Source of the DNA: Stenocarpella maydis
Lineage: Eukaryota; Ascomycota; Sordariomycetes; Diaporthales; Diaporthaceae
Assembly: GCA_002270565.1 (NCBI GenBank)
Contig: NQMI01000059.1
Coordinates: forward strand, 186,001-250,000
DNA length: 64,000 nucleotides
Direction: 5' to 3'
A model generated the notes under the pieces. The model made no database searches and was not told the DNA's origin. It worked only from the letters and a program-made list of their open reading frames with translations. Positions 42,396 to 54,297 of the stretch are shown piece after piece. How positions within the stretch are numbered: the stretch's first letter is position 1; the number at the start of each line of letters is the position of its first letter. Position numbers and translations under genes: made by a program.

Positions 42396-45300
42396 ATTAA
42401 CCTCGCGGATAATTACATCGGACATGGGACGGAGGGACTGGGGGAGTTGGGGCTACTGCGGGACCCGAGCAGATCATCTTTGTTTCCCACCACATGAAGA
42501 CACTATCCATTCATGGTAAATAATAATACGATCACTGTCGAGAGGCTCGGGCTCTCATGAGCACAAAGGATACAGGGGTTGGGGTTTTGGCTACTATTCA
42601 TTTACTACCATTTGTCTTGTGTGTCCAGGCTTTTAACCCTGCGGGTAGCTTAGACCGAAGTATTTCTGGGACTACTTTTCATATACAGGGGGCGGAGACG
42701 AAAGAAGAGGATGATGAATATCTCAAGATGCTAGCTTGGCTTCGAGGCTTCGCCAGCCGTCTTAGCCCTTGCTCACTTTCTCAAGGAAAATATACTGGAC
42801 ATTTTCCAACAATTTGAAACTCCTCTTCTTGCATGCCGCGCTGCCTCGTGTCGGACAACTTCAGGCCTTGGTGTCCCCCAGGTGTTGGGGCGGGGGGGGG
42901 AGGGGAGCTTGTGGGGTGATGAGCGACACCAGATGCTGGAGACTCGTTGCCGGCGATCTGGCCACCCGACACTGAGTCGACGGCCCCAAAAGCCAACATG
43001 GAGGGGGGCCCTAGACTAGGCCCAGACTAACCCCAGCCAAGCTTTCTCCAGCCCTGCCAGGCACCTGTCAACTAGGAGAGAAAAAAAATCCGTGGAACTA
43101 AAACCAGCTAGAACTATAGCAAGAGTGTTAAACCCGATGCTAAGACCGCGCCAAAAAGCTTGGCGTCGCACTGGCGTCTGATGGGCACATTTTATCGACA
43201 GACAAGCAGCTGCCATCCGAAACTGAAACTCCAGAAGGCGCCGGGGTTGGACGACGACAGGACGAAGGCCTTGTCCCGGAGCTTTTGACTTCCGGCCCCA
43301 GGCGGGAGGGGGGAGGGAACAGGGGCCCCGGGGCTTGGCATGCTGGGAGGCCAAGTGCCAGAGAGTCGTGTCCTAAATGCTCTGTGGCTCTGCGTGGCAT
43401 GTTTTTTGTTGTTCAGCGTACCGGCTACGTATTATCCAGGGAATACCAGGAAATGATTGTGCTCTCGGGATTCTCTTCTCAGAACCTCTTCAATCTCATA
43501 TCAAAACAGAGTAACTCTCCTTTGACGCGAGGCAGCATACCTGGAACATGTCCAGCAGGTTTTCTGTCGACTTTTTGTCAATAGACAGATGATAGAGTCC
43601 CCGACCTTTACTGCATCCATCCCCTGGGGCTCCCGAGCAGGGAATCAATCTCCCAACCATCGAGTTCCCAAGCATCCAATGGATCGCAACTAACCCGCGC
43701 TGCTCCCAAAAAACGAGTAAAGACATGTTTACAAACTTGTACCGGATTTCTTGTTAATTCTCTTTTAACACTTTAATAGACCATCATGAATCATTTTTAT
43801 CAATAATCGCGGATACCATATAGTCCTAATTGTTGCAAACATCTGTACTCTTTAACTTTGGTATAAACCAAAACCCTTAGACATGCCTGCCCCCGCCATT
43901 AGTTGATATCGACCCCAACTGTTTGGGTCGGATTCTCAACTGTCCCACAAAGACTTTGAAGGGGACACTGGGTCCGCAGACAGCATCCTGGGGGGTGCAA
44001 GGGATGAGAGTTGGGGCTCGCCCAATGGCTGACACACCAGAGGGGCCACGTATCTGAAGACGTCCTTCAGGCAAGGCATGCTGTCTGTATCCAGGGCGAT
44101 GCTATGCATGAACATCACGGATATCTCTCAACTAAAACTGTCCCAGAAGGAGGTTATATATTTCGTTTTAGCTTGTAACATAGGCCTGGACAACTGATAT
44201 GATATCTCTAACCACTATAGGTGCTATGGTGTATTGATAGACCGTTGTCTGAATCACACATGTCCCCCTTCTTCCAGGACAAAATCATGCTGATCCCTGC
44301 AACCTAGAGCACCCTGCATTGTCCAAGTATACTTAGTGAGGGAATTTAAACCTGCTACTATTTACATTCAGCTGTATTTCGTAACTCCTGCTTTTGACTT
44401 TAAAATTAGTACCAAGAGACTAAACCTATATTGTAGTTTACCTTGATATAAATTATATAGCTGATTCATTGTACCCCCATCAGGCAGATTGACCAGTATA
44501 CTTAGTACCTACAGGGTCAGACGCTGGTGACCGACATGGGCTGTAGATGTCACAGAATACATTGCGGACTGTCAAACGTGTTCGGCGGTGGGTACGCGAG
44601 TCCCGCTGAAGGTCGACCATGTTCCTGTGGTGGCCTGATAGCCTTGGGATCATGTAGGCATTAAATATCCCCGGAGAAATCCTCATGGGTGGTTCGTGTG
44701 CGGGCCAGGATAATGGGACTTCCACTCCGGGATGAGAAATGGCCAGTTTCTCAGAAAACACTCACTGAGGGCCCCTCTATGGTCAAGTCTTCTTCGTGCA
44801 CCAGTGATCCACAATCATGGCTACTGTATATTTCACAGCCCAGCCCAATGCTAATGGCTACCTGCTGCTCACACAGGGAAACTTGGACGGAAGAGTACCA
44901 AGACTGATTCTTCACTCCTACTCGACATTTCTTTACCCTGTTGCGACGAGAATAAGGAGGTAAAGACTCAGCTTGTCTTCATATCTAAGATATCCGAGTA
45001 TTATAGGAGCTGGAATCAGTACTTAAGAAAGGCTAAGCTGTACACCTTCAGTATATATGTGCCCAAGGTGATAGTCAGAGAAGTAGAGATTCGCGCAACA
45101 TATGCCCCCATAAAACCTGGCTAGCTCTCATTTACCAGTTTAAATGGACTCGCCAGCCTTATGTGAGGTTTTCCCTTTTTTTGGGGGGGGGGGGGAGGCA
45201 CCAAACCAGTCGCCCAACTTGAACCAGCGTGCTAACGGACCAGGCTTCTTGGTTTAGTTCTTAATCCGGTCCCAACCCCCCCCTCCCCCCCCCTTTTTTT

Positions 45301-45528
45301 AAAAAAGGTCGAAATGGGGGGGGGGGGGATCTGAGGCGGTAATCACTGTCGCCGTGATAGCTCCGTTTATTTGTTTCAATCCAAATATGGCTCTAAGTGA
45401 AGCGGCATAGGTCAACAAAGGAACAATCATATTATTGTGCAATATGTATGGAGTCTTTGTCTCTTCAATGGAAGAATAGGCAAAGACGATGAAAAGGTGA
45501 AAGAACCGATGGACCGAACAGGGCATTG
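42396..45528. other. AT-rich gene-poor region with possible retroelement trace
   Basis: About 3.1 kb without a supported gene, much of it AT-rich, with G or C runs near 42891, 45182 and 45300. Around 44537-44600 the plus strand reads EYIADCQTC, reminiscent of the zinc-binding segment of Gypsy-type integrases, but stops close the frame on both sides. It is probably old, mutated mobile-element DNA. Confidence 0.5.
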
Positions 45529-45675
45529 ATGAACCAATATAAAATATCCACCATGGGCAACGTCTCTGCCACTACAGAGGTATCGATAGAGCTCATCACT
45601 GAACAACCGACTCACTTGACTATCAGCAACCAACGGCAGGCCTCCTTCCTGAGCCACTCATTTCTATTGTCCATC

Positions 45676-46284
45676 ATGGCTAAGCAACACAGCGCCGAGC
45701 TCGATGCTCTACTGGTAGAGTACGAGAACCCAAACTTCGTCCCCTGCCCCAGGATTTCTCTTGCCCTGGGGGACTTCAAGAACCTGGGGCAATGTGGGAT
45801 ATGCCAAGAGAGCCAATTGTTGCTGCGAAGTGAGAGCCGAGGCCTCGACGACAATACGTTGGCCGTCCTCCCCTGCGGCCACATTGGAGGATACGAATGT
45901 CTCCGAAACTGGTTCTCGCTCAACCAAAAGACCTGTCCTTTCTGCAGGATCCGGCTGAGTTACCCGCTCTGCAGCCACTCGTCCCGCCTCATCCGGCCCC
46001 TGACGCGGCAGAACCTCTTCAGCACGCCCGACACAATCCCCATGGGAGGCAAGATCTCCGAGCAATGCGCTGACTGTTCTGTTGCTACTAACACCGCCGC
46101 GAACAAGGTCCTTCTCGATGGAATGCTTAGCATATTCAAGAACCTCCGGACCGAGTACCACGCCGAGACCGACGCGCGCGAGAAACTTGGCATCAAGATC
46201 AAGATGCAGACATCTAAGAACATGATCGACAAGGCCATTAGAGAACTGGCTGCGTATCCAACTGTTGCACGCACAAGGTGGTAA
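45676..46284 (+). CDS. RING-like zinc-finger protein
   Basis: Small putative ubiquitin ligase of 202 residues from the ATG at 45676 (MAKQHSAELDALLVEYENP). The same frame is open to an ATG at 45529, which would add 49 less conserved-looking residues. The RING-like region (about residues 37-95) has CGICQE, then LPCGHIGGYECLRNWF and CPFCR. Seven zinc ligands are in place. The usual fifth ligand, between the His and the next Cys, appears to be tyrosine (GGYEC). A helical C-terminal part follows, with charged NLRTEYHAETDAREK. Many fungal orphans have this single-RING layout. It is isolated in AT-rich DNA. The partner and substrate are unknown. Confidence 0.7.
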   Translation: MAKQHSAELDALLVEYENPNFVPCPRISLALGDFKNLGQCGICQESQLLLRSESRGLDDNTLAVLPCGHIGGYECLRNWFSLNQKTCPFCRIRLSYPLCSHSSRLIRPLTRQNLFSTPDTIPMGGKISEQCADCSVATNTAANKVLLDGMLSIFKNLRTEYHAETDAREKLGIKIKMQTSKNMIDKAIRELAAYPTVARTRW

Positions 46285-47386
46285 GTCTACCACCTTGCGA
46301 CTTGTTGCGAAAGGGTTGGTATATGTCTGGAAGCGAATCGTGAGGCGTTGACCTCGTACCTAGGTATTGAATTGAAAAGTTTCTACTGGAAAACGCCATG
46401 TGTAATTCATGGCCAGGGTAAATACATTACAGGACCATGGGACGGATCGAATACATGGATAGTGTGATATTCACATGAGGAGTGGCTTGAAGTCCAGGAT
46501 CGCGAATACTTACCCACAAATATGTTTATATATGTAATGAATAGTCCAGTTACTGTAATTCAACTAAACACTATCCAGCCATTCCTAAATAGATAGGTAC
46601 AAAACTGATTGGCTGTAGCCATTTCAGAGTACTCACTCGAATGCAGGCATCTGAAACCTCCGTCTAATCTATACGCATGGATATGAATTCAAAATTTTGA
46701 AGCTGAACATAGGTTTTTGTGTCGGAGTCTGCCATGTATTTCGAGCGTCTCACGTTTCTTTTGTCAGGCATCGCTGGAGTAGTAATTGCTTAATTACGGT
46801 AGACAAGTCCAAATGTCGCAACTTAGAACTGGAAGTTCCCTGTCTCGGTACTCCTGGGTACTGTGCTATTATCTTGCTATAGAGTTTTCTCATGGCCTAT
46901 TTGGAAGTGACTCATTCCCAATCTAGTTTCTCTCATCTATTTCTTCCTCTATTTCTTTTTTCTTTACTTTGATTCTTTTGTAGGGTTGGCCCTCTAATCG
47001 AGGGGCATGCATAATGTTGCCAACTAGTTACACCGAAATAGACATTCTTGGGTGAAGCGAGCTGAGGTAGAGTTACGCCGCTACCCCATGTGGCTAAGAC
47101 AAAGGGAAGGTCCTGGGTAAGCACTGGATTTTTCCGCATCTGGACGGTCATGGGAGTCTTCATTGTCTCATGCACGAAACTCCCCATTCGTGGGCTGGCT
47201 TAAGCCGCTTCTTTGAAGATTTTACTGCTTAAGAACAGTATTTTACTCACTTACTAAGGGATGAAACATGGGACTTTTCTAGAATATTCATAATGGACTT
47301 TCATATCCTCAAGAGCTTATCAACAATCCCGCTGACCGCCCCGAACTTTCACAATCCGACGCTGATCGTCATAAATTTTGAACACA
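46285..47386. other. AT-rich intergenic region
   Basis: No gene is seen. One ACCTAGGTA motif occurs near 46358. T-rich sequence at 46930-46975 precedes the large gene at 47387. Confidence 0.55.
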
Positions 47387-50097
47387 ATGAACGACTTCAG
47401 GCCCAGGTCCGTCGGATGGAGGGTATATCGAAATATTATCCACAGGTACAGGCCCATACTCGAGCGGCTGCACCAGGAGAACCCGGAAATTTCAGAAATC
47501 ATCCGAGCGGTCGCCGTGGCTTTGGTTGGCCTCCAGCAGTATTACGAACTCTTCGACGCCGGTCGATATGAACGTCTCATCAGAAAGGCGCGAATTGAAG
47601 ATGATTACTCTCGAAACATCTCTTTGATTGGACGGGAACTAAGGCGGTGGGCCGATCGGCCTGGTATCATATTTGAAGAAAGGAATACCCTGAATCAGCT
47701 GAACTTTATACTTGAGCAAGTTCTCCTAGACGCGCTCAGTCTGTACACGGAGGCTGAGAGTGAGTTGGTGCGTGATGGGGTCAGGATTTACCTGTCGGGG
47801 AAAGATCGGCTAGGTGAATACGAGAGGGCATGGGCTTCCATATGGACATTCCAGCGCGAATTCCACTTGCGACAACTCGATCCCGGGAGAGGGCTCGACC
47901 GCGCCATCGTATACGCAAGTTACGACTTCAGGGAGAGCGTTTCGGAATGGAAAGATGCCGAGGAGAACAGCGCCGTGCTCCTGACCCAGGAAGAGCAGTC
48001 ACAACTCAGGAACGCCCTCGACAGGCTGGACACACAGGCTTTGCTTCCCAAACACCTGAGCAATCCCGACCTCGTCCTGACCTCCCCGGCTGACACCGAT
48101 GGAGGTGACAGAGATACTTGGGAGCCCCCCAAGACAGGCCCCCTGACAACACCCCAGACCGGGCCCAAGCCGAAGCGCGGAATCCTGAAGACATCACCGC
48201 CAGTGCCGGGACCAGGAGAGGCGACTCGGAAGAAAGGGGTGCGCTTTGGACCTCCCGCGGAGACCCCATCGCCCTCGCCCCCGCGGGAGCGCCACAGCCC
48301 GCCGGCTGCCACCCCCGCGGGCCCAAGGGGGCCAACAAAGCCCGAGGTCTCGCCTCCATTCTCACCCCCCCAAACGCCTCCTCGGGCACCCAGCAGATTC
48401 AACATCAAACCGCTGGGTCCGCGCCCGCCGCCCTCGGCGCCGCCCCAAAACGGGGCCAGAGTCAAGAGTTCGTCACCCTCCAGTAGTCCAGTAGACTTGG
48501 ACGATGATGACTCCTATGTCCAAGGCATGGGCCCCGGCTCCGGCTACTCCTCCACAAGCTCCTCAGATTCCTCGTTCGTCCCGTCCGAGAGCCCGCCGGC
48601 GCCTCCAGCGGAAGACGGGGGCCCAAAGGACGGGACAGAGGCCTCGCCGAAGGATTTTTTAGAAGAGTGGTACGCCTTTCACGAGTGGTTAGAAGGGGTG
48701 AGGAACGGGACCGCCATGGAGGGCTGGCCGGACGAAGGAGACGACCTGTTACTATTGCGGGCATGGATGAGGCGGAGGAGGACAGAGCCCGCGGCGCCAG
48801 AGGCCCCCGCCGAGCCCGCGGAGACGACGGGGCGGGAAGAGACACCGGCGCGCACGAGAGAAGACATCCGGGGCGAGGTTGAGGACAGGGTGCGCGCGCA
48901 CCTCGGCCTCCGGCACGACGAGCACAGCGTGGCGCTCGCCGCCGACGAGGATGAAGAGGAGCACGAGGCCTATTACGCGCCGCACCGCGCCGGGGCCCGC
49001 TCCCTCCGCTGCGGCACGGCCGACGCCGTGCGCGGGACGTGCCTCGCCCACTGGGCGGGCGTGAGGAGGGCCAGGCGGCAGGAGCGCGCCGACGGCCTCG
49101 CGCGGATGCGCGCCCTCCTCAGGCGGGCCGAGAGGAGCGGCGACGACAAGAGGGCCCCGCTGTCGCCGCGCAGCAGCGGCCTTCGTGCCGGGGCGGGCCT
49201 GCGCCGCGGGCTGTTCGCGCCCCTGGCGGGGGGCCCGGGGGCGGACGGCGGCGGCGGCGGGTCGGTGCTCGGGGGCCTGGGGGCGGTGGAGCCGAGGCTG
49301 GACATGGCGCTGGTGGCGTTCCTGTTCAACCATGACGCGCTGACGCTGTTTGGGGGGCTGGTCGGGGAGCAGCCGCTGCCGAGGGACCTGGGGCGGATGG
49401 ACAGCCTGCTTCGCGAGCTTGTGAGTGATCCTCTTTCGCAGTCTCGTCCGGGTATACATGGCTGCATGCCCGGCCTCCCCATAAGCGCCCACGTGGCTAA
49501 CGCGTGCCACAGGAGGTCTACATCACGGTCTGCGCCCACCGCCGGCGCCTCATCGCCCAGCACCTCAAGACCAAGCGCGCCTTCCCCGCCGTAATCGGCG
49601 CCCAGTCCGGCGACCTGCTCGCGGCGCAGCTCGACGCCGAGGAGGACATGCTCTCCGCGCGGCGGCGCTGCTTCGAGCACGTGGCCGCGCGGTCGCGCCT
49701 CGTCATGACGTACCCGGGGGGCTGGCGGCCGCGCTCGTTCGCAGGGACCTTTGCGCCCCGCGGCCGGCTGCGGCTGCGGGGCATGAGCGAGAGGGAGGCC
49801 GGCGGCGGGGAGGCCGGGCGCCTGCTGCGGCAGCTGGAGGAGGCCGAGGAGTGGGCTCGGTGGTGTGGGGGCGCGATGGCGCGGTGGCATGCCGGGTGGA
49901 GGCCGCACGCGGTCGAGAGGAACATGTTGTATGTGGACGAGGGGGCGCAGGCGGATGTGCGGCGGTATAGATTGGAGGTGAACCAGAAGACGACGGACTT
50001 GGGCCTCGCGCCTGTCCGCCGGCCGAGGGACGAGGCGTACACGAGGCAGCAGGAGCATATAAGACTGATGGATGAGCTTTGGAAGCTGGCGGGTTAG
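47387..50097 (+). CDS. Large orphan protein with disordered Pro-rich middle
   Basis: Unrecognised protein of 872 residues from exons 47387-49420 and 49513-50097. The intron starts GTGAGT and ends GCCACAG, joining LLREL to EVYITVCAHRRRL. The N-terminal 220 residues are helical and well ordered in appearance (AVALVGLQQYYELFDAGRY, LNFILEQVLLDALSLYTEAE). Residues about 240-430 are Pro/Ser-rich with KPKRGILKTSPP and KKGVRFGPP, short basic docking-like motifs of the RVxF kind. The C-terminal half is Arg/Ala/Glu-rich and helical, ending RLMDELWKLAG. There is no signal peptide, membrane segment or enzyme motif. GC content rises sharply after 48860. The frame and splice are convincing. The function is not inferable. 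Confidence 0.7.
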
Positions 50098-50550
50098 CTG
50101 GGCGCGGTTCAGTAGATGCGTACGAGGTCAGCTGCCTGGGGAGATGAGACTGAAGCGTTGTCTTGGGTGTGTGCCGGAGCACAGGGGTTTAATATTAGCA
50201 ACTACTACCGCAAGGGTATTATGACGCTTTTGCGAAACCTCAGTCGACAGTGGACCGCCCCCCCCCCACTGGCACTGGACGTCCTGGCACTGGCGGTATC
50301 CGCCTTTGCCTGCCTCCTCTCCAGTGACATGATATCCTGGTGCCCAAAAATCCCACATGAATCCCAACGCCTCGCTGTGATGAGATAAACAAAACCCGCT
50401 AGTTGTGTACAATGCAGAAACCGATGCTGGCATGCAGTTCTGATGGTGCATGCACGCGCATCTAGCCCTAGGGCCATGGCGTTGTGCCTGTCATGCTGCC
50501 GATTATTACCCCTGGCGATGCCAAGGACTGTCCCCCCCCCGCGCCTTGTG
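50098..50550. other. Spacer between convergent genes
   Basis: Holds 3' flanks of the large orphan gene and the cyclin gene, with a run of nine C near 50260. No gene is seen. Confidence 0.6.
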
Positions 50551-51523
50551 CTACTGTGGCGCCCCCAGTTCCACGGATCGCTCTTCGGGGGGGGTGTCGA
50601 GTGGTGTCAGCTGGAAGTTGAGGCCGAAAATGGCACTGCCGCCCCCGGGGCCCACAGGTACGCTGACGGACCTCGAGTGCCCAATGTCCAACTTTGCGGC
50701 CTGGCTGTTGATCTCCCTCTCCCTCAGGGCCATCTCCCCCGCCCTCCTCATGTCGTCAAGGGCGTCCTCGATGATTGATTTCTCGAACAGCGGCAGGATG
50801 CGATAGCCCAGGTGCTCCATGATGTTGCGCTCCGTCGCATTGATCTGGTCGCACGTCCACTGGTCGTTGCCCCAGTCCGAGGCGTAGTACTGTGTTGGTT
50901 CCTGGCAGTCCTCGGTGAACTTGAAGGCGATGACAAGCGCCGTCAGGATAATGAGCTCGGGTTTAACCAGGTCGATGTGCGTCGCGAGGCTGGAGGCGGC
51001 CGAGATGGTGTGTCGCTTGCTGGAGGCAGCCCCCAGTGGCAGGTCCATGCGCCATTTGCGGGAGAACTTGGAGTCGAGCGAGTCGAGGATGCATACCGCC
51101 AGCGCGATCGTTTCGAGAGGGAGGTTGGCGCGGGTTATGATGGCCTGGACGTGGGAGACGGACGGCGAGGCGATGGTTGCTGACGGTGGGTGAAGGTTGA
51201 CGAGATGTACTGCTGGTCCTGCAAGGCCATCTTGATTAGTCATGCGCGACCGCGATAGACGCAAAACACACGGGTGCCCCCCCCCCCCAAAGTGACCGAA
51301 CACACATACCTAACAGGTTCGAGTCGGTAAACTCATCGCTGTCCATACCAAGGACAGGGCTTGGAGAGGCCGAGTTCCTCGATGACGGAGGAGGGGTAGG
51401 GAGGTTTGATAACGGCTTATAAGTACGGGAGAAGTACTCAAAATCGAAATCATCGTCCTCGACATCACGAGCCGCGTCAACCTTTGCGCTGTACGGAGCC
51501 ATTGCTGCTGCGTGTGCATGCAT
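50551..51523 (-). CDS. Cyclin-box domain protein
   Basis: Probable cyclin partner of a protein kinase, 297 residues. Exons (minus) are 51310-51523 and 50551-51230. The intron has GTATGT, a branch point in GACTAATCAAG and frame-keeping ends. The first ATG is 51523 (MHAHAAAMAPYS), and the ATG at 51502 is an alternative. The N-terminus is acidic and aromatic (VEDDDFDFEYFSRTYKPLS) then Pro/Ser-rich. The cyclin fold spans about residues 100-235: TRANLPLETIALAVCILDSL, LIILTALVIAFKFTEDCQ, CDQINATERNIMEHLGYRIL. The pattern ALVIAFKFTED...W...E...L is diagnostic of a cyclin box. It fits the Pho80/Pcl-like or G1-like fungal cyclins with one recognisable box. The kinase partner is unknown. Confidence 0.8.
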
Positions 51524-54267
51524 TCCCCCCTCGGGTAAAGTCTACCAAAGCTACGGAAACGAACGTGGTCGTGTGAGTTGAAAATGGGTATTTTCGAAAG
51601 GGTATGCCAGGACCAGAGCCAGAGACCAGGAGCCCGGCCTCCAGGTCCTCGTCCCCTTTTTATCAAAGAGAGGCGAAGCTTGAGGTAGGGATCTGGAATT
51701 CACCGCCAAGTTCGATTCTCAGGCAATATGTGGATACCTGTGGTGGGTGGGGAATCGCTGCCGAGTATCCACAGTTGGAATACGATGTGGCAGCCCTGGA
51801 ACTTGCTGCACAAGGACGGATCGACCGTCTCCTCAGCCCTGGGGCGCTCTTGTGGCACCGTCCCTGCAGGTCTCCGACACGCTGACGTCTTGACAAGGCG
51901 TGTCAAGCCACAAAGAGAAGCTGTCGAGGTTCGGCCGGGCGGCACAGCTGAGACGGTGTGCGGAGTACCGGCGTGGTCGCAGAAGCAGCCAGTAAAAAGG
52001 GGTCAAATGTCGACAAGCGAGTGAATCTCGGGTGTTTTTTTTTAAGTGTATGGTGGGTGACTCTGGGAAAGGGTCGAGATCTCGAGAGGGTCCTCTCTGC
52101 AGCTGGACTCCACGGCTGTGCGTTGCCGAGGTGCAGGTTGCGATTCAAGAAGGGATTTGCACGGGGCCCCTGCGAGTATCAGGCGGCAAAAAGGGTGTGA
52201 GTGTGTTGTAAATGCGGGCTAATGATGACGAGCCAAAGAACGAGTGAATATGCTCGGCGCCAGAGAAGGACAGATGGGACGAGGCAATGAGAGGCGAGGT
52301 GTGTGCTCTGTCTGCATGGGACGGAGGAGTTGACGGCAGTCGCGGCCGACTTTATAATCAATAAATAATAAATGAATCAACTCAATGCCACCGTGGTGGT
52401 CTGACCGTCTGTCAGGTCTGTTCCCCAGGTCTGCCGTGGTATGGCCCAGACGGGCCATGGCAACCACGGCCAGTCCAGGGGTGCGTCCTCACAAGGTTGG
52501 CCAAAAGGCAAAAGGCACCATCTGTCGGGATGCCCCACGCTTGCCACGATGACGGAGGCTCCTGAGGTGTGCAGGGCCTGGTGTGATGTGGTGTAAACCA
52601 CAGGTGCACGGTACACAGCACTGGCGCAGTGGCATTGATGGAGAAACAATCCGAGGTCTTCGCAACCATGACGGTGCTGCACACGCATACCATGTCACAT
52701 CAGAGATGGCGATATCAGACGGAGCCAGACCAGACATGGGATGGGACGAGGGCTCCCCTGGCCTCCGCTTATGCCGCCCTGAGGCAACGCAAAGAAACCG
52801 AGGCCGGGCTCAAGGGTCCGGGGGTGGGGCGAGTCTCGGACAGGCTGGCTTCTGACCCTCCCCTTGTACAGGTTAGTCTGTTTTCTTTGATGGTGTTTTG
52901 TATGTGCTTTGTGTGCCTTGTGTTTTTTGTCGTCGTTTCCCCCCCCCCAGCACGTCCCTGTAATAGCTCCAGGGGCTTGCGGCTGAAGGTCAAAGGCGAG
53001 CTGGTGCAGGCCTTGGGTTCAGCCATCGAATGTGTGGCTTCAGCCCGGGCGGATGCTAGGCTCGCGGCTGGAGCGGTGGTGGACAGAGGAGGATGCCGAG
53101 GCGTGTGCCACAGGCCAAACTCGCAGAAGCGTCGACTAGCCGACAGGGGAACTGGTGCCTGTTGTAGAATTATTTACCATAGCGTGTGTACTAGTCTCTT
53201 GTTTTCTGGCGGTTGGGTCCGGTGCATGGCCATTTTACCGGAACCCTGGGCTTGGTCGACGATAGATTGATCGATTGCACCATAGCCATGGGCGCGTCCG
53301 GGCTGGACGTGCGAACAGACACCCGAGGCGGTGGGGTCTGGAATCTGTGCTGATGTGATCTCGTCGGGTTGTGGCATCACGAGACTCGACCGCTTGGCGG
53401 GATGTTGTGGGAGGCTCAAGCGTCAAGGACAGACAATCCAATGTGGCTGTCTGTCCTTTGGAACCCAAACTCCCAAACTCGAGAGGGCAGTTTCAAGCCG
53501 GACTGAAGACCCAATGCCAAGCGACCCAATCTGACCACCAGACTGCAGCGAGGGCTGGCGGGGTCTGGCAGTTGGCCGAGTCTGGACGGAGTCTGTGTCT
53601 GTGGAGATGGGGAATTCTGGAGAGAGTGCTGGTCTACGTAGGAATAACACTACATAGTACGGAGTATGCTCTGTACACACAGTTGTCCCTGGTGTACTAG
53701 CAACAGCCCCTGCAGCGCACGGGAGCACTTGAGGAGGAGTCCCGGTCACTAAGGTTCCAACCTCCAACCTCCAACCTCCACCAACATTACCGCCTGCATG
53801 CGTTCTGCCCATCCGACCTGCCCGGATTGCCTCTGAAGCCTTTGTCGCACAACGGAGCTCCTTGCTCCAGTCGATGCAGTCGATGCAGCCGGCGATTGCG
53901 CGTCTCCGTCGAGCGTGTGCATAACCAGATTTGGGGTGGGTGCGTGCATCTCATTTACACCACGCTAGTTTGGGTTGTAACGCTGGGATTGGCGATGGTG
54001 GTGCAGAGTATCCCAATCATGCCACTTTACGGAGCATACATGGCAGTACTATGGGGAGCCATACAACATCAATTTCGCAGCCAAGCTTGGGACGGACGGA
54101 CGGACGCCCGGAACAAGGCCGTGGGGCTGGCGTCCCGTTGCGACCAGCACCACCTCCTCGTATTCTTTTCCTGCTGCTGATAAACTCGGAGACTTGCCAT
54201 GAGTCCAACTGCGTCGGCCCCCTGTCGATCGCTGCTTCCCGTTCAGATGTCTGTCCTACCCAAGATG

Positions 54268-54297
54268 CAAGAGCAAGAGCAAGAGCAAGAGCAAGAG
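54268..54297. repeat. AAGAGC hexanucleotide repeat
   Basis: Five tandem units of a GCAAGA/AAGAGC hexamer in non-coding sequence. Confidence 0.85.

Noticed and set aside
48752..50058. Long minus-strand frames, 252 and 361 residues
   Set aside because: Antisense to the large orphan gene in a very GC-rich part, with Arg/Pro/Ala-dominated composition and no motifs.
52629..53270. 213-residue plus-strand frame with a hydrophobic segment
   Set aside because: It spans a poly-C tract, has no splice or homology support, and its hydrophobic part is a TTTGTG-rich low-complexity stretch.
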